From: Chiridota heheva
Lineage: Eukaryota; Echinodermata; Holothuroidea; Apodida; Chiridotidae
Length of the DNA stretch: 64,000 nt
Reading direction: 5' to 3'
Assembly: GCA_020152595.1 (NCBI GenBank)
Contig: JAIGNY010001237.1
Coordinates: forward strand, 346,501 to 410,500
The translations under genes and the position numbers were made by a program. Positions 1 through 12,400 of the stretch are shown here, one piece after another. Positions within the stretch are counted from its first letter, which is position 1. Each line of letters opens with the position of its first letter. The notes beneath the pieces are model-generated. The model ran no database searches, was not told the origin of the DNA, and worked only from the letters and a program-made list of their open reading frames with translations.

Positions 1-361
1 GCAGGTAAGAGAGACTGGTCTGTAATTAGCTGAGGCATGTTTATCACCTTTTTTAAAATCGCTACCTATGTTTGCTTCTTTCCACTTGTTTGGGATAGTA
101 CCGTTATCTACAGAGGTTTGGAAGAGATCAGTAAGGATTCATAAAGGTCTTCCGCATGTGTATTTAAGAACCATGGTGGTATATTGTCGGGACCTGAGGC
201 TTTGTATGATTTAGGTTTAACAGCTGCTTTTTGGCACCTTCTGGAGTGATTATAAGTTGGTTTATTTTGTTGGTGGTGAGTGGTTTAGTTACAGGGATTT
301 GAGAGGTATCTTCTTCTGTGAAAATGCTGAAAAACTGGTTGTCTAGAATGTTAGCTTTCAT
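1..361 (-). pseudogene. LINE reverse transcriptase, N-terminal fragment
   Basis: 164-361 ends in ITPEGAKKQLLNLNHTK, the start of LINE RT; the following residues continue in a shifted frame as a GPDNIPPWFL-type motif, then a [14 protein letters not shown]-type block near 60-20. The window cuts it before the catalytic YxDD. Confidence 0.7.
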
Positions 362-555
362 GACTTGTTCTTTTCCTTAAAAATTTGTTCCAGTAAATTA
401 TGACCACAAACTTACTGTAGCAAACAATGAGACCACTTATCTTCCTTAGAATAACTGATCAACCAGGAGAACAAATACAATGGGGCCACTGATAAGGGAA
501 TTTGATTCTAATTACTTGTGGTTTTCAGAATTAAAAAAATAAAGAGGAAAAGGCT

Positions 556-586
556 GACCCGACCTGCTTATTTATCAGGTCGGGTC
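556..586. other. Perfect 11-bp stem hairpin
   Basis: GACCCGACCTG at 556-566 pairs exactly with CAGGTCGGGTC at 576-586 around a 9-nt AT-rich loop. It lies in the ~280-bp stretch that interrupts the LINE, so it may belong to an inserted element. Confidence 0.6.
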
Positions 587-920
587 TGACTGTTTGAAAT
601 TTTAAGGAGCACAACAACTAATGTTAGTCATACTGGCACTACAAAGTTTACCGTTGTTCATAAGGTCTGACACACCCACTGAATTACTTTTAAGTCTTTT
701 TATGTAGGACCAAAAGGGTTTTCAGCTAGGAAACTTTTGGGTTTATTACAGATAAAGTTGTTTCTAGCTTCTTTAATGTTTTTACAGACAGATTTCCTAA
801 AGCTTTTACATGTGTTCCAGTCATGGATTTGTTGAGTTTTCTTAACTTTTTTGAACAGTTTATGTTTTTTCTTGCAGAGATGGCATTATATATGGGTGAA
901 CCAAGGTAGATTTAGTTTAG

Positions 921-1713
921 TTAAGGTGAATTTGTGAGGTGTTTTTTTTCTTCAATAATCAATTTAATTTCCTTTTCAAAGAAATTCCATTTTCCATCAA
1001 CATTAATAGATGAGCTATTGAATTTAGAATAATATCGCAGTTTAAGTTTAGACAGGTCTTCTTTCATGCGTTCTGTGTTAGCTTTTTTCCTTAAATAGAT
1101 TTTATGTTTAGGCAACTTTTTACGAGGGGAGATGTTTAGGGTCAGTTCAACAATATCATGGTCACATATACCGGGTATGATGTTACCTGAGATAACAGCT
1201 GGTGAGTTGTTAGTAAATACAAGATCAAGGATGTTGTTATCTCTGGTGGGTGACTGCACCATTTGAGTGAGGTTGAATGAATCGGCCACTTTAAGAAGCA
1301 TTTTGGCTGCTTCGGAGGAAGCGTTAGTGCCTGAAATAATGTTTTGGCTCCAGTCAAATGTAAGGTTGGTTGAAATCACCAGCAAGAATAACATTGTTTT
1401 TGTCAGCATTTTCCCTTAACTTTTGTAGTGATTTTCTCAACTCAAGAAGGCTAGTAAGGTCATTGTGACTGGACCTGTAAAAAGTTCCTACATACATGCT
1501 CTTTTCCTTAGGAAATTGGAATTTGGTCCAGATGATCTCACAGTCAGAGTCTAGTTTAGTAAGCTCAGTAAAATTCAGGTCATTTTTTATTGCCTGTAAT
1601 ACACCACCATAACCATTTGTACTTCTGTCTTTGCGAATGACTGTACAATTGTCGGGAAAAATTTCAGTTGTTGATTTCGGAATTAAGCCAGGTTTCAGTG
1701 CCAATAATGACAT
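921..1713 (-). pseudogene. LINE apurinic-type endonuclease domain, frameshifted
   Basis: Two overlapping minus-strand frames together give one EEP endonuclease. 1354-1713 contains YGGVLQAIKNDL and the catalytic-type motif AGDFN; 921-1409 continues in another frame with SPTRDNNILDLVFTN and the SDH-like motif CDHDIVELTL. One frameshift near 1380 breaks it. Downstream of 921 the sequence continues as the linker towards RT. The family role is nicking target DNA for target-primed reverse transcription. Confidence 0.75.
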
Positions 1714-2001
1714 TTGTGTCTTAGTGGGAGAAGTTTGTTTTCAAACTGGTGGTAAAAATAGCTGTGTATCTTACTGCCTGATGTAATAATGTACATTAAC
1801 TGTGGATGATTGACGGACCATTTCCCCTAAGAAAAGATATTGCTTCATGTATACATTGTATGTTTGTTCGTTTGTTTGTTTGATAATGGCTTAACGGCAC
1901 CACAACAACTAAGGTCAAATTGTGCCTGAGAGGTCAGATCATTCTAGAGGTAGGAAGTAATGGAAACAGGGGGAGAATGAGAGAAATTTAAGGACAAAAG
2001 G

Positions 2002-2760
2002 TCAGAAAGCTGTGATCGTGAGGGGAGGTGCATGGTTGAAAACAAAAACAAAGTAGAGAGGGGGTGGAAGAGGAGAATTAAATATGGTCAAAGAGGGAAG
2101 CATGATGAAGAGAAGAGATAATTTTATCCGGAGGATTTTTCTGAAAGAACTCAGCAATTGAGTTGTAGGGAGCGAGGGAAGCTCTGGGAAGGTTGTACAG
2201 GGGGCAAGCAAGGAGAACGTGATGGATTGTGAAGGTGCAATGGCAATAGTTGCAGAGGGCTTGGGGGGAGCCAATAAGGAGGTGGGAGTGGGTGAGATGA
2301 GTGTGACCAATTCTAAGACGGGTAATATGAACGTTGCCAATACGAGAGAGGTTGTTAATGGTGGCTTTGATCGGAATTGTGGGCTGGATGACATGGAGTT
2401 TGTTATCAATTTGGGATTTCCATGAGGTCTGCCAGCAGTCTCGAACAAGAGAAGCGATAAGCGGTTTTATGTCAGAGAGGGTTTTGGGAAAAGGGGCAGG
2501 GAGGAGGGTGAGGGCAAGCTTAGTGGCTGCATCAGCCCTGTCATTACCCGGGATGCCAACATGGCTGGATATCCAGAAGAAAAGAATACTTTTCCTGCAG
2601 AGGGTGGGAGAAAGGAGTTTGCGGAGGAGGAGGTGGCATGTGAGGTTATCCCATTTAAGGTTGAATAAAGAAGTAAGAACAGCCTTTGAGTCGGAGAAAA
2701 TAACAAAGTGGCTGAGCGGGGAGTACTCAATAAAGTTGAGGGCAGGGAGAATGGCCTTAG
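2002..2760 (-). pseudogene. LINE RNase H domain and C-terminal region
   Basis: Minus-strand frames give SDSKAVLTSLFN (catalytic DS of RNase H), ISSHVGIPGNDRADAATK (the SHVGI.GN..AD block) and a C-terminal CNYCHCTIHHVLLACPLY Cys/His motif. The segments are in more than one frame, so the copy is dead. Confidence 0.75.
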
Positions 2761-3759
2761 CTTGGCTGAAAAGATGGATGAGTAGTCGGGAAGTCTGCTA
2801 CTGAGGGTGATGTCTTGGATGACCGCAGCAGCAGCTGTCTTGTTGCCCTCCTTGAACCCATCAGTATAGATGGAGGTGTAAATTGAGAGTTGGTCTTTGA
2901 CTTGGTTGTGGAGATTGATAAAGAGGTTTGGATGGGTTTGAGCTTTGTGATGAGTGGAGGGGCCCAGGCGGACAGAAGGGAGGGGGGTGGCCCAAGGAGG
3001 AAAAGTGGGCCAGGAGAAGGTGCCGAGAGTGGTGGAGTTGATGCCGAGATGGAAGAGGTCTGATTTAATGCGTAAGCCGAAGGGAGGGGATAGGGTTTTA
3101 GTCCTATCAAAGAGGGTGGAGAAATTGGGGTACCGAATGAGGTTGCAAACAGGGTTCTGGGTGTTGGCGAGGACCCTAAAAGCATAGGATAGGCTAAGCT
3201 TTCAACATCTAAGTAAAAAGGGGGTTTGTTGGCTTCAACATGATTGCTGGTGATTGGGGAGGTCCTGTAGGCTCCGAGACAAAGCCTGAGGGCTTCATTT
3301 TGGATGGTGTTGATGTGGTTGAGGTATGAGTTGTGAGCGACACAGTAGACAATATTGCCGCAGTCAAGCTTGGCACGAATGGTGAGCCTGAAAGTTTTGA
3401 GGAGAGCAAAGCAGTTCGCACCCCAAGTGGTGTTGGAGAGGAGTCTGAGGGTGTTGAGGGAGCTGTTGCATTTCAGTTTCAGGTTGGTGATGTGTTGCTT
3501 GTATGTAAGCTTAGGGTCTAGAGTTAGACCCAGAAACTTTGTGTGTTCAAAATTTGGGATGCGATTACCATTGAGCACAAAGTTCGGGTTGGGGTGGTGG
3601 TTGTTGAAATGACAAAAGTGCATGCAGACTGTCTTGTCTTTGGAGAATTTAAAACCGTTTTTGTTGCTCCAGTCTTGCAGCAGGTCGAGGCTGGTTTGGA
3701 GCCTATTTTCAACAATAGGAAAGCTCGGGGAGGAGTAGAAGATGGTAAAGTCATCCACA
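2757..3759 (-). pseudogene. I-like LINE RT catalytic and thumb part
   Basis: The frame opens with YVDDFTIFYSSP (the YxDD catalytic motif), then FKFSKDKTVCMHF and FLGLTLDPKLTYKQHI, the usual order after RT motif C, followed by a thumb with LLKTFRLTIRAKLDCG. The YVDD codons are intact, but the upstream RT (3760-4400) is in several frames. The frame runs on into a degenerate region before RNase H. Confidence 0.8.
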
Positions 3760-4397
3760 TATAAGGTACGTTTGATGTTGGGGCCAAGGCTATCCGCAAT
3801 GTCATTGATGCTCAGGTTGAAGAGAGTGGGAGAGAGGATGCTGCCTTGGGGGACGCCCTCTTCTTGGGGGTACGGGTTGCAGAGGGTGTGGCCAATACGA
3901 AGTTGGAACCGCCTGGATGAGAGGAAGTTTTGAATAAAGATGGGAAGATGGCCTCTAAGGCCGATGGTGTGAAATTATGCGGGTAATGCCGTATTTCCAA
4001 GTAGTGTCGAAAGCTTTCTCAAGGTCAAAAATATGGCAATGAGGTGTTCCTTTTTGCAAAGGATTCTCGGATAGCGTGTCGAGCGTAATTAACTGGTCTA
4101 GGTATTGCGACGCGTTTTGAAGTCGCTTTGGTCAGGGAGAGGATTTTGTTGGTCTCAAGGAACCAGTTTAGTCTCTGATTAATGATCCTTTCCATAATTT
4201 TACAAAGACAGCAAGTTAGGGCGATGGGGCGGTAGCTGGAGGGGTCGGTACCGTCTTTCCCCGGTTTAAGGACGGGGATGACAATAGCTGTCCTCCATAT
4301 AGGGGAAAAGGAGTGTGAGGTCTAAATGTTGTTGAAGATTGTGAGTAGGGTAGTGGTGGCCTTGATGGGGAGGTGTTTCAGGAACTGGTAGGGGATG

Positions 4398-5033
4398 TTA
4401 TCTGGGCCCTTGGAGGTACAACCAGTGGATGGCTAGGTTTAATTCAGAGAGGGTGAGAAGGGCGTTGTAGCTTTTGGAGTTGTCGGAAGGAAAAGTGATT
4501 TTCCGGGCTTCATCAGAAGCTTTTTTGGTTTTGAAGGCATTGGAGTAGTTGGTCGAGGATGAGATGTTGCTGAAAGTGGCGACGAGGTGGTTAACGATGT
4601 CCTTTTTTGCGGTGAGAAGGTCACCATTCTGGGATATGGGAGATTTGCCCACTCTGCCGTGGAAGCTGTTAACCATTCTCCAAATCTTCTTTGTGGGGGT
4701 GTTGGTGGTGAGAGAAGAGATGAAGTTGTTCCAAGTGTTAGTTTTACTGTCCTTGATAGTGCGTCTGGCCTTGGCACGGCTGATGCGAAAGAGGTTGAGG
4801 TTATGGGTGATCAGGTTAGTTTTGAAGTTCCTGAGGGCTCTTTTCCTGTTCTTGATGGCGGTTTTGCAGTCATCAGAGAACCAGAAGTTGGGGGAATGAT
4901 TTGGGGGTTTAGGGGTTTTGGCAATTGAGCAGGTGGCGATGTTGATAAGGATATTACTGAAGTTTGACATGGCTTCCTTATCCTCAGAAATATTCACGAT
5001 CCTCCCGCAATCAGGAACTCTGAAATCACCCAA
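4398..5033 (-). pseudogene. I-like LINE linker between endonuclease and RT
   Basis: A 211-codon open frame contains FWFSDDCKTAIKNRKRALRN and KTNTWNNFISSLTTNTPTKK, the basic linker typical before LINE RT, ending in ALLTLSELNLAIHWL near the first RT motif. The frame is then lost at 4398. The start codon shown is not the real protein start; the element is truncated here. Confidence 0.65.
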
Positions 5034-5035
5034 TC

Positions 5036-5396
5036 AAGTTATGATTGATTTGAATTCTTATGATCACCATTTTGAATAATATCTCCCTTATGTTGCTAGC
5101 GGTGTCACTAGTCTTTCAGGTCACCTTCAAAACATGAAATCTGTCAATCAAACAGGTGGTCAATTAAGCATTAACCCATAATTCATTGTGCATTGTCACT
5201 GATTAACCATAGAAGCTGGGGTACCGGATTAAGGAATGCACAAGGCGAAAAATTAATTTTTTTTTTTTTAAACAAATATCACAGGATTACTTTCATCAAC
5301 AAATGCCACTAAGATTCAAGCAGGGTTGTTGCTGTGCGGTGCAGTGGATTAACCATGGTCAGCTGACACCTTTCAACCAATCATTTACAATAATTC
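5036..5396. other. Intergenic or intronic spacer, nothing recognised
   Basis: Low-complexity AT-rich sequence with a poly-T run near 5260-5271. I see no exon, RNA gene or repeat here. Confidence 0.5.
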
Positions 5397-5400
5397 TTAA

Positions 5401-6256
5401 AGGAGTATTCCAGTGGTCAAGCATGTCCATCTTATGTGAAAGAGGACTTCAAAAGAAACAAAAAGGTGAAGAAAGCATTCACAAATCTTATTCCATTAAG
5501 GAGATATTCAAGTTTAAAGTTGTATCTTATCTGTGTAGAAATGATTGGTATAGTAAGTCTACCATGGAAAGTTGGCGTTTTCATCCTCACAATCTTAACA
5601 ATTGTTAATGTTTTCTAAAAAAAAGTTTATTTCATTTTTTCACTATATAAATTATTTTTTATAAATACCCTTCCTAGCTTCAGTTTTACTACTTTTTGAT
5701 ATATCTCATGGTTTTAAGCCAAAAATTACAGGACAAAATAAGATAGAATACATAAAGGCTTCGAGGAATCTGAGGCTGTGATGTCACAACTAGTCTGATT
5801 TCTACACAAATAATACTAAACTTTAAACTTAGATATTTCCTTAAGGAAATAAGATTTTGAATGCTTCCTTTACCATTTTGTTTCTTTTGAGGTTCTCAAC
5901 TGTTTGTTTGAAGGTCTTAATCTGCACACAATTACAATGACGGGTCGTACCTGACCTCTCATTCTAGGTTATGATAGTAAACAATGGAATCAGGGGAAGC
6001 TTAATTCAAGACAAAGTCAGAAAGCTGTGATCGGACAGACATAACATCGAAACCAAGTCAATGTCCACGGCCTTTGATAAGGAGAATTAAATTGTTGTAC
6101 AGGAAGCATGACCCAACCCAGGCTTTATCCAGGGAATTTTTCTGGTCTGTAGCAATTGATGATAACCGCTACACCACAGGAGGTAGATAGCCATTTTGTT
6201 TCTTTTGAGGTTCTCTTTTATATAAGATGGACATGCTTGACTACTGAACTAATCCT
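5401..6256. mobile_element. TTAA-flanked foldback MITE (family A), interrupted
   Basis: TTAA occurs at both edges (5397-5400 and 6257-6260). The ends are long inverted arms: the left begins AGGAGTATTCCAGTGGTCAA and the right, reversed, begins AGGATTAGTTCAGTAGTCAA. Each arm is about 160 bp. Other copies are at 29805-30263, 35466-35584 and 7570-8224. TTAA target sites suggest a piggyBac-type mobiliser (inference). The right arm is split by a LINE fragment at 5898-6190. The left edge of the LINE-free arm lies only 20 bp from the STAM tail exon donor. Confidence 0.8.
5898..6190 (-). mobile_element. Short I-like LINE 3' fragment inserted in a MITE
   Basis: The segment resembles 1870-2160, the 3' part of the I-like LINE (shared GTCAGAAAGCTGTGATCG block and GGAGAATTAAA block). 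It is bounded by an exact 25-bp direct repeat at 5873-5897 and 6191-6215, as expected for target-primed insertion. Confidence 0.75.
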
Positions 6257-6279
6257 TTAAGACATATGAATGAACTCAC

Positions 6280-6461
6280 CTAGAGGAATACATTGAGGGG
6301 TCCATGGAAATGGTGGTAGATGGCTGGCTTTGAGGAATCTGCTGCATGCCTGGCATGTTATAAGGAACACTTTGGTGAACTATTGGTGCTCCTGTGCTCT
6401 GTGGTATGGTAGGGATTCCTCCAGGGGGGAAGTATTGCTGTGGAGGTTGACCCACAGGAAA
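6280..6461 (-). CDS. STAM: STAM exon, Pro/Gln/Met-rich tail
   Basis: It encodes [15 protein letters not shown], then a low-complexity Pro/Gln/Ser/Met run ending SMYSS plus AG. The acceptor is TATTTTCAG| and the donor AG|GTGAGT, ending in phase 2. If the donor were not used, the next codons would be AGG TGA, giving a stop one residue later, so an alternative short C terminus is possible. A following exon was not recognised in 1-6279, which is mostly LINE and MITE. Confidence 0.85.
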
Positions 6462-9400
6462 CTGAAAATAAAAAGATGAGAGTAATAATCACCATTATTC
6501 ACACCATAATTTCAATTGATAGGAAAAAAAACTTATTCTCAATAAATTGGAAGTAACCCGCAATTCATCAAATAGCACAATATCTGTATCATTTACAAAT
6601 TTTCCACAAAATATTCACAGCACTCACTGTATAATTACCATGACCATTTTACTTCCTCATTACACACAGGTATCAAAGTATAGAATTCAATCACTGCTAA
6701 TTTTGAATCATTTCAGGAGAGGAATTTTTCTGCAGTGCAAAATTCATCCTTTTATAAAGATGATCAACTTTTAAAATGTATGTGAAAAAGGTCAGCTAAA
6801 ACAAAGAAATACTTAAGTAAATATAACTTGTTATTTGTTATGTACCAAATTAAGCTTTTTAAAATCTGCCAGAATTTCTCTTTCTGATATCATGTACAGA
6901 CAGTGGTGGCACTATAGAGCGGGAGGGACATTTGCCCCCAACGAGATTGCTTTGCCCCCTACTTTCCCCCCAGAAATTATGGAAATATTTTGTCTGATTA
7001 TTAGACATATTTTGACCGATTTATAGGCTTATAGACAAAATTGCCCCCAATCCTTTATGATCAAAATCCTGGTGCTGCCACTGTGTACAGAGTGAAATAG
7101 AAATGTTTCTCAGCATACCTCAAAAAAGGGAGATTAAAAACTACTTAGTCCAAGAGTAAGTAGCACTTGTATACTCTCACTATAACTAGTCCTATAACAG
7201 CAGATATAAGACATAAATCCATCAGATCTACCCATTCATGACTTACCTGTCCTCCCATGGGCATTCCACCAGGTCCCACAGAAGCGCCAGGGTACCCAGG
7301 TAAGCCTCCCATGTTCTGCAGTGAATACCCATAAACGGGTGCTTCTTTCATCAGAGAATGGTACATGGAAAATGCATCAAGCAGCTTTTGATTGAGGGTG
7401 CTGTAATCTTCAAGCTGTCTGTCAATTTGTTCTAATTCCTGATCAATGAGAGGCACCATTCGATTGCACGTATCTGGAAAAGGATATGAATTATGTTTTC
7501 ATCTACATTATATAGCACTTGAATAAAGGAAGGATGGGGATTCACCCACTTCAGTATATTCCCTTATATCTAATCCGAGGGAGACAGGTGTAGTTAGTCT
7601 ACTATGGAAGGTTGGCGCCCTCATCCTCACATTCTTCACAATTGGTAATATATCTTAAAGGTATCATGCCATAAATATATTTAGAAGTGAACGCCACTGT
7701 GGTGGTAACGTCACTTCCGTCATTCAATTTTCCTTATTCTGCGAGAATATCGAAAACATCACAGATTTCTCGCAATCAATAAGGGAAATTGAAAACCGGA
7801 ATTGAAATTACCAGCATAGCATGGCAACGTTCACTTTTGAATTATTTTCCTAAAACTTTTTTCAGGTGGTAAATTATAATTACCCTTACTGGATTCCATT
7901 TTACTACTTTGACATATCCGATGGTTTCTAAGCCACAAAGTTACAAGACAAAATATGATAGAATAATCTGAGGCTGTGACGTGACAACTAATGTATTTCT
8001 ACCAAATGATACCAAACTTTAAACTTAAATATTCCCTTAACAGAATAAGATTTTGCAATGCTTTCTTCGCCATTTTATTTCTTTTGAAGCCTCTTTTCAT
8101 ATTAGATGGGACTGCTTAAACTTAAATATCTCCTAAACAGAAGAAGATTTTGCAATGCTTTCTTCACTAATTTGTTTCTTTTTAAGACCCTCTTTCATAT
8201 TAGATGAACCCCTGAAGTAGTCCTATTAACTTTTGCATCCTTCAAATATCATCCCTACCTTCAAGGACCAGCATCTCCTGCGTGTCTGGTCGTTCTTCTG
8301 TTGGGTCAGCATTCTGTAATTGAGCAAGGCATTGATCTAATTGTTCCTCATTAATCTCCACGACCTCTGGTGGTTCTATTGTCTTCACTGTCACCTCCTC
8401 ATGGAACTGAACCTTCCTCTCCCTCTCCTTCATTTCTATTAATCAACAAAAGGTCAAAGATAATTATATTACCAACAGTTTTCACAATACTTGGTTCATC
8501 TGTAAAGGAGGGAGTATGTGGCTCAATTGGTAGAGCGCATGACTGAGATGCTGGAAGTACCGGGTTCAAGCCTCAGTCAGGTCTAACCCATTGGAGATAC
8601 GGAGCTCAGTTGGTAGAGCGCACGACTGAGATGCTGGGGGTACCGGGTTCAAGCCTCAAGTCAGGTTTAACCCATTGGAGATACGGAGCTCAGCTGGTAG
8701 AGCGCACGACGGAGATGCTGGAAGTAATGGGTTCAAGCCTCAGTCAGGTCTAACCCATTGGAGATACGGAGCTCAGTTGGTAGAGCGCACGACTGAGATG
8801 CTGGAAGTACCGGGTTCAAGCCTCAGTCAGGTCTAACCCATTGGAGATACAGAGCTCAGTTGGTAGAGCGCACGACTGAGATGCTGGAAGTACCGGGTTC
8901 AAGCCTTGGTCAGGTCTAACCCATTTTTCCACAGCTATGCCAACAGATACACTGAACATCAAAGCGGAAGTATGGCGCTTGCAGCTCCTGCTCCCCATTC
9001 AGCTGACGGTTCTGATGGTAGGAGAGTCTCACCCTACCTGGCTCTCTGAACACTTCTCGAAAAAGGGTGAAAACCTGGTGTTCATCCACTTGCGACCCGA
9101 TCAAAATCCATGTTCATTCATGGTGGTGTGGTTTACTCCACTAGGAGTGTTGAATTGAATCATACCAAGACCGAGGAGACATAAAGTCAATTATTCTAGC
9201 TTGATATATGATAGAGAATCAAAAAATAAACCAACTAATTAAATATCTATGTTCCCCCATCTTAAAACCTTATTTGATTCTCAAGTTATCCACGTTTGAA
9301 GTTAACATGGACGCTGCCATTTTGTCTACTTTTGTGTTGAAATCATGCCACTGATGACATACTTTGCCCTATGTGCTAGCGTATATAATGTATTTCTTAA

Positions 9401-12400
9401 GAATTTTCTTTGAAATTTTCTTTCCAAAATGCTCTGACATGAAGTTCTCAGGGCTTGAATCATTAAAATCATATAAAAATTCATAGACCCATGCAAAGCA
9501 AAAATTATTTCTCAGGGTGTATGACATCATTTTTACAGGGTACATGAACAACTTGGCCACTCCCATTTAAGTTTATATTGACACAATGAATGTTTTAATT
9601 AATTAAATAATATATGCTAAATTGTTTTGAACAATGTGAAATTTCTTCAGATAACTTATATTATTTCTATCATATTAAAGGAGCACTAGACTGAAGAGTG
9701 AGGGCGCTCATTTTTGCAAATTTCCACAACAGATCTATTATCCACAACAGATCTATTATCCACAACAGATCTATAAACTTCATGGCTCGATAGCCCACAG
9801 GCGACATGTGGGGCAAAGGTCACTTTAATATTCATATTAACAGAAAATTACTAAACCGTTGCGTGCTAGAGAAGCATTTGTTTTTGGGAGCTCCATAAAA
9901 TTACGCCATCACTTTTCAGTCTAGTGCTCCTTTAAATAAAGAAAAAGCCAGACTTTATGAAACAACATTCTACTCTGCCTTACACGAGCTCTCGGTCAAG
10001 AAGTCACGGGAATTTGGAAATACCCCAGGTCAACTATTTGAAACTCATGTCATTGAAAAATTACTGTAATTACTGTAAGTATTCATAAGAAATATTCATG
10101 ATTTATTTGAACATTTGTAGCAATGATTTGCAGTACCATCACACGAACAGTATGTTAGCATATTCTTGAGACTCAAGAAAGAAAGATGGTCAGGTTTTAT
10201 TACTGATGATCAGGTTTTATTACCGATGATCAGGTGATATTACCAATGACCAGGTGATATTACCGATGATCAGGTGATATTACCGATGATCAGGTTTTAT
10301 TACCAATGATCAGGTTTTATTACCGATGATCAGGTTTTATTACCGATAATCAGGTTTTATTACCAATGATCAGGTTTTATTACCGATGATCAGGTTCTAT
10401 TACCGATGATCAGGTGATATTACCAATGACCAGGTGATATTACCGATGATCAGGTGATATTACCGATGATCAGGTTTTATTACCGATGATCAGGTTTTAT
10501 TACCAATGATCAGGTTTTATTACCGATGATCAGGTGATATTACCAATGACCAGGTGATATTACCGATGATCAGATTTTATTATCGATGATCAGGTTTTAT
10601 TACCGATGATCAGGTTTTATTACCGATGATCAGGTTTTATTACCGATAATCAGGTTTCATTACTGATGATCAGATTTTATTACCGATAATCAGGTTTCAT
10701 TACTGATGATCAGGTTTTATTACCGATGATCAGGTTTTATTACCAATGATCAGGTTTTATTACCGATGATCAGGTGATATTACCAATGATCAGGTGATAT
10801 TAACGATGGTCAGGTGATATTAACGATGATCAGGTGATATGATATTGATCACTGATTAGGTGACATTGATTGCTGATCAGGTGATATTGATTGCTGATAT
10901 TCTGTAGTTTAAGTACATCAATATTACTGATACAAAATGTGGCAATATGTGAGTACATTTTCTTAATGCAATGAAATTTTTCCATTGGTTTTGAGTTAAA
11001 TTTGATCTAGAAATGTCTCCACGTGGTCTTACCTGGTTCTGTTTCTGCTGTAAGATCCGCTGATACAAAGTTTGATGGGAATAAACCAATGCCTCTGAAA
11101 TTCTCACCTTTCCACCAATTAACATCACTATAGAGAAAAGAATGAAGACATCTTCACAATGGCATGATGGAGGATTAAATTCTAAACCAACTACCAAAAC
11201 AGAAAATTAAAATCTTATTCCTATCTCAAGTTATTCATGATTGAAGTCAACACATGGGGGCTGCCATTTTGTTCAATTCTGTAATTAAAATATTGTGCAT
11301 GATGACAAGTGGGACAAGAATTATAATGTATTTCTTATAAATTGTATTAGTTTTTATTCCAAAATGATGTGACACAAAGTTTTAACAGCATGTTTTGATA
11401 ATTTTATGTGTACACAAAAATGTCCTTGACCCTTGCAAAGGAAACCAATTTGTTATCAACTAAAAACTTAAGATAGATTATACAGAAATACAAAACATTC
11501 CAACATCATGTTAGGCTGATGACATCATTTTCTGCATATTATTAAATCAAAATGGCAGCTCCCATATTAGTGGCTTGTTGCTAAGATAAGATAAATAATT
11601 TATTTTGTCCACAAGAAAATATGGAAAATTTGTCGCCCTGTACCAAAACGTACAAAGATATTTAAAAAGGAATATAAATATAAAAGTTATAAATATAAAA
11701 GTAACATAAAAATGATATAAAAAACAGTAAATTAGGAAAAATAATTGTTTTTTAACAAAAATTGTTTTAACAAAAATTGTTTCCAATAATTAAAAAAATT
11801 GTATTAGATTGCTTTAGGGGTATGAAACTTGGTCAGAAAAATTTGTTAATTTTAATTCTATCATATTATGACAGATTTAATGTCTCCTTTAATTCAAAAA
11901 ATGCTGCTTTCCATTTGAAAAAATCAAACTTTACAAGCAACTGTCCATCCATTTCTCTCAATTATTTCACTTGTTCTATAAGCAATCATTCAAGCATTTT
12001 AACACACTTTTACCTTTCTATAGGCAATCATTCAAGCATTTTGATAGCTTATTGCAATGCTGTACTATCTACCCAATAAGCCACCATCTAAGACCTGATA
12101 GCCCATTGCAATGCTGTACTATCTACCCAACACGCCACCATCTCAGACCTGATAGCTTATTGCAACGCTGTACTATCTACCCAACACGCCACCATCTCAG
12201 ACCTGATAGCTTCTTGCAATGCTGTACTATCTACCCAAATCTCAGACCTGATAGCCCATCTGTACTATCTACCCAACACGCCACCATCTCAGACCTGATA
12301 GCCCATTGCAATGCTGTACTATCTACCCAACACGCCACCATCTCAGACCTGATAGCTTATTGCAACGCTGTACTATCTACCCAACACGCCACCATCTCAG

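Larger units (their letters stand above)
1..1722 (-). mobile_element. L2/CR1-like LINE, broken, 3' end off the window
   Basis: On the minus strand the segment reads as an endonuclease followed by the N-terminal part of a reverse transcriptase. The order matches non-LTR retrotransposons of the Jockey/CR1/L2 group. The endonuclease and RT parts are separated by about 280 bp without coding similarity (roughly 365-645), probably a later insertion. The 5' end is cut near 1722. It is inactive by inspection. Confidence 0.8.
1862..5035 (-). mobile_element. I-like LINE with RNase H, 5'-truncated
   Basis: On the minus strand the order is linker (4398-5033), RT (about 2970-4400) and RNase H (about 2300-2760), then a 3' UTR ending near 1862 in a CAAACAAA-type tail. 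RNase H downstream of RT is typical of I/R1/LOA-type LINEs and absent from L2/CR1. The endonuclease part is missing. Several frameshifts and stops occur in RT. Related 3' ends occur at 5898-6190, 37575-37720 and about 41195-41225. Confidence 0.8.

Noticed and set aside
2219-3187. Plus-strand open frames across the LINE
   Set aside because: Antisense shadows of the RNase H and RT domains on the minus strand.
8511-8924. Five functional tRNA genes
   Set aside because: D arm and boxes A/B look good, but the anticodon and T stems do not pair well and the acceptor ends do not match.
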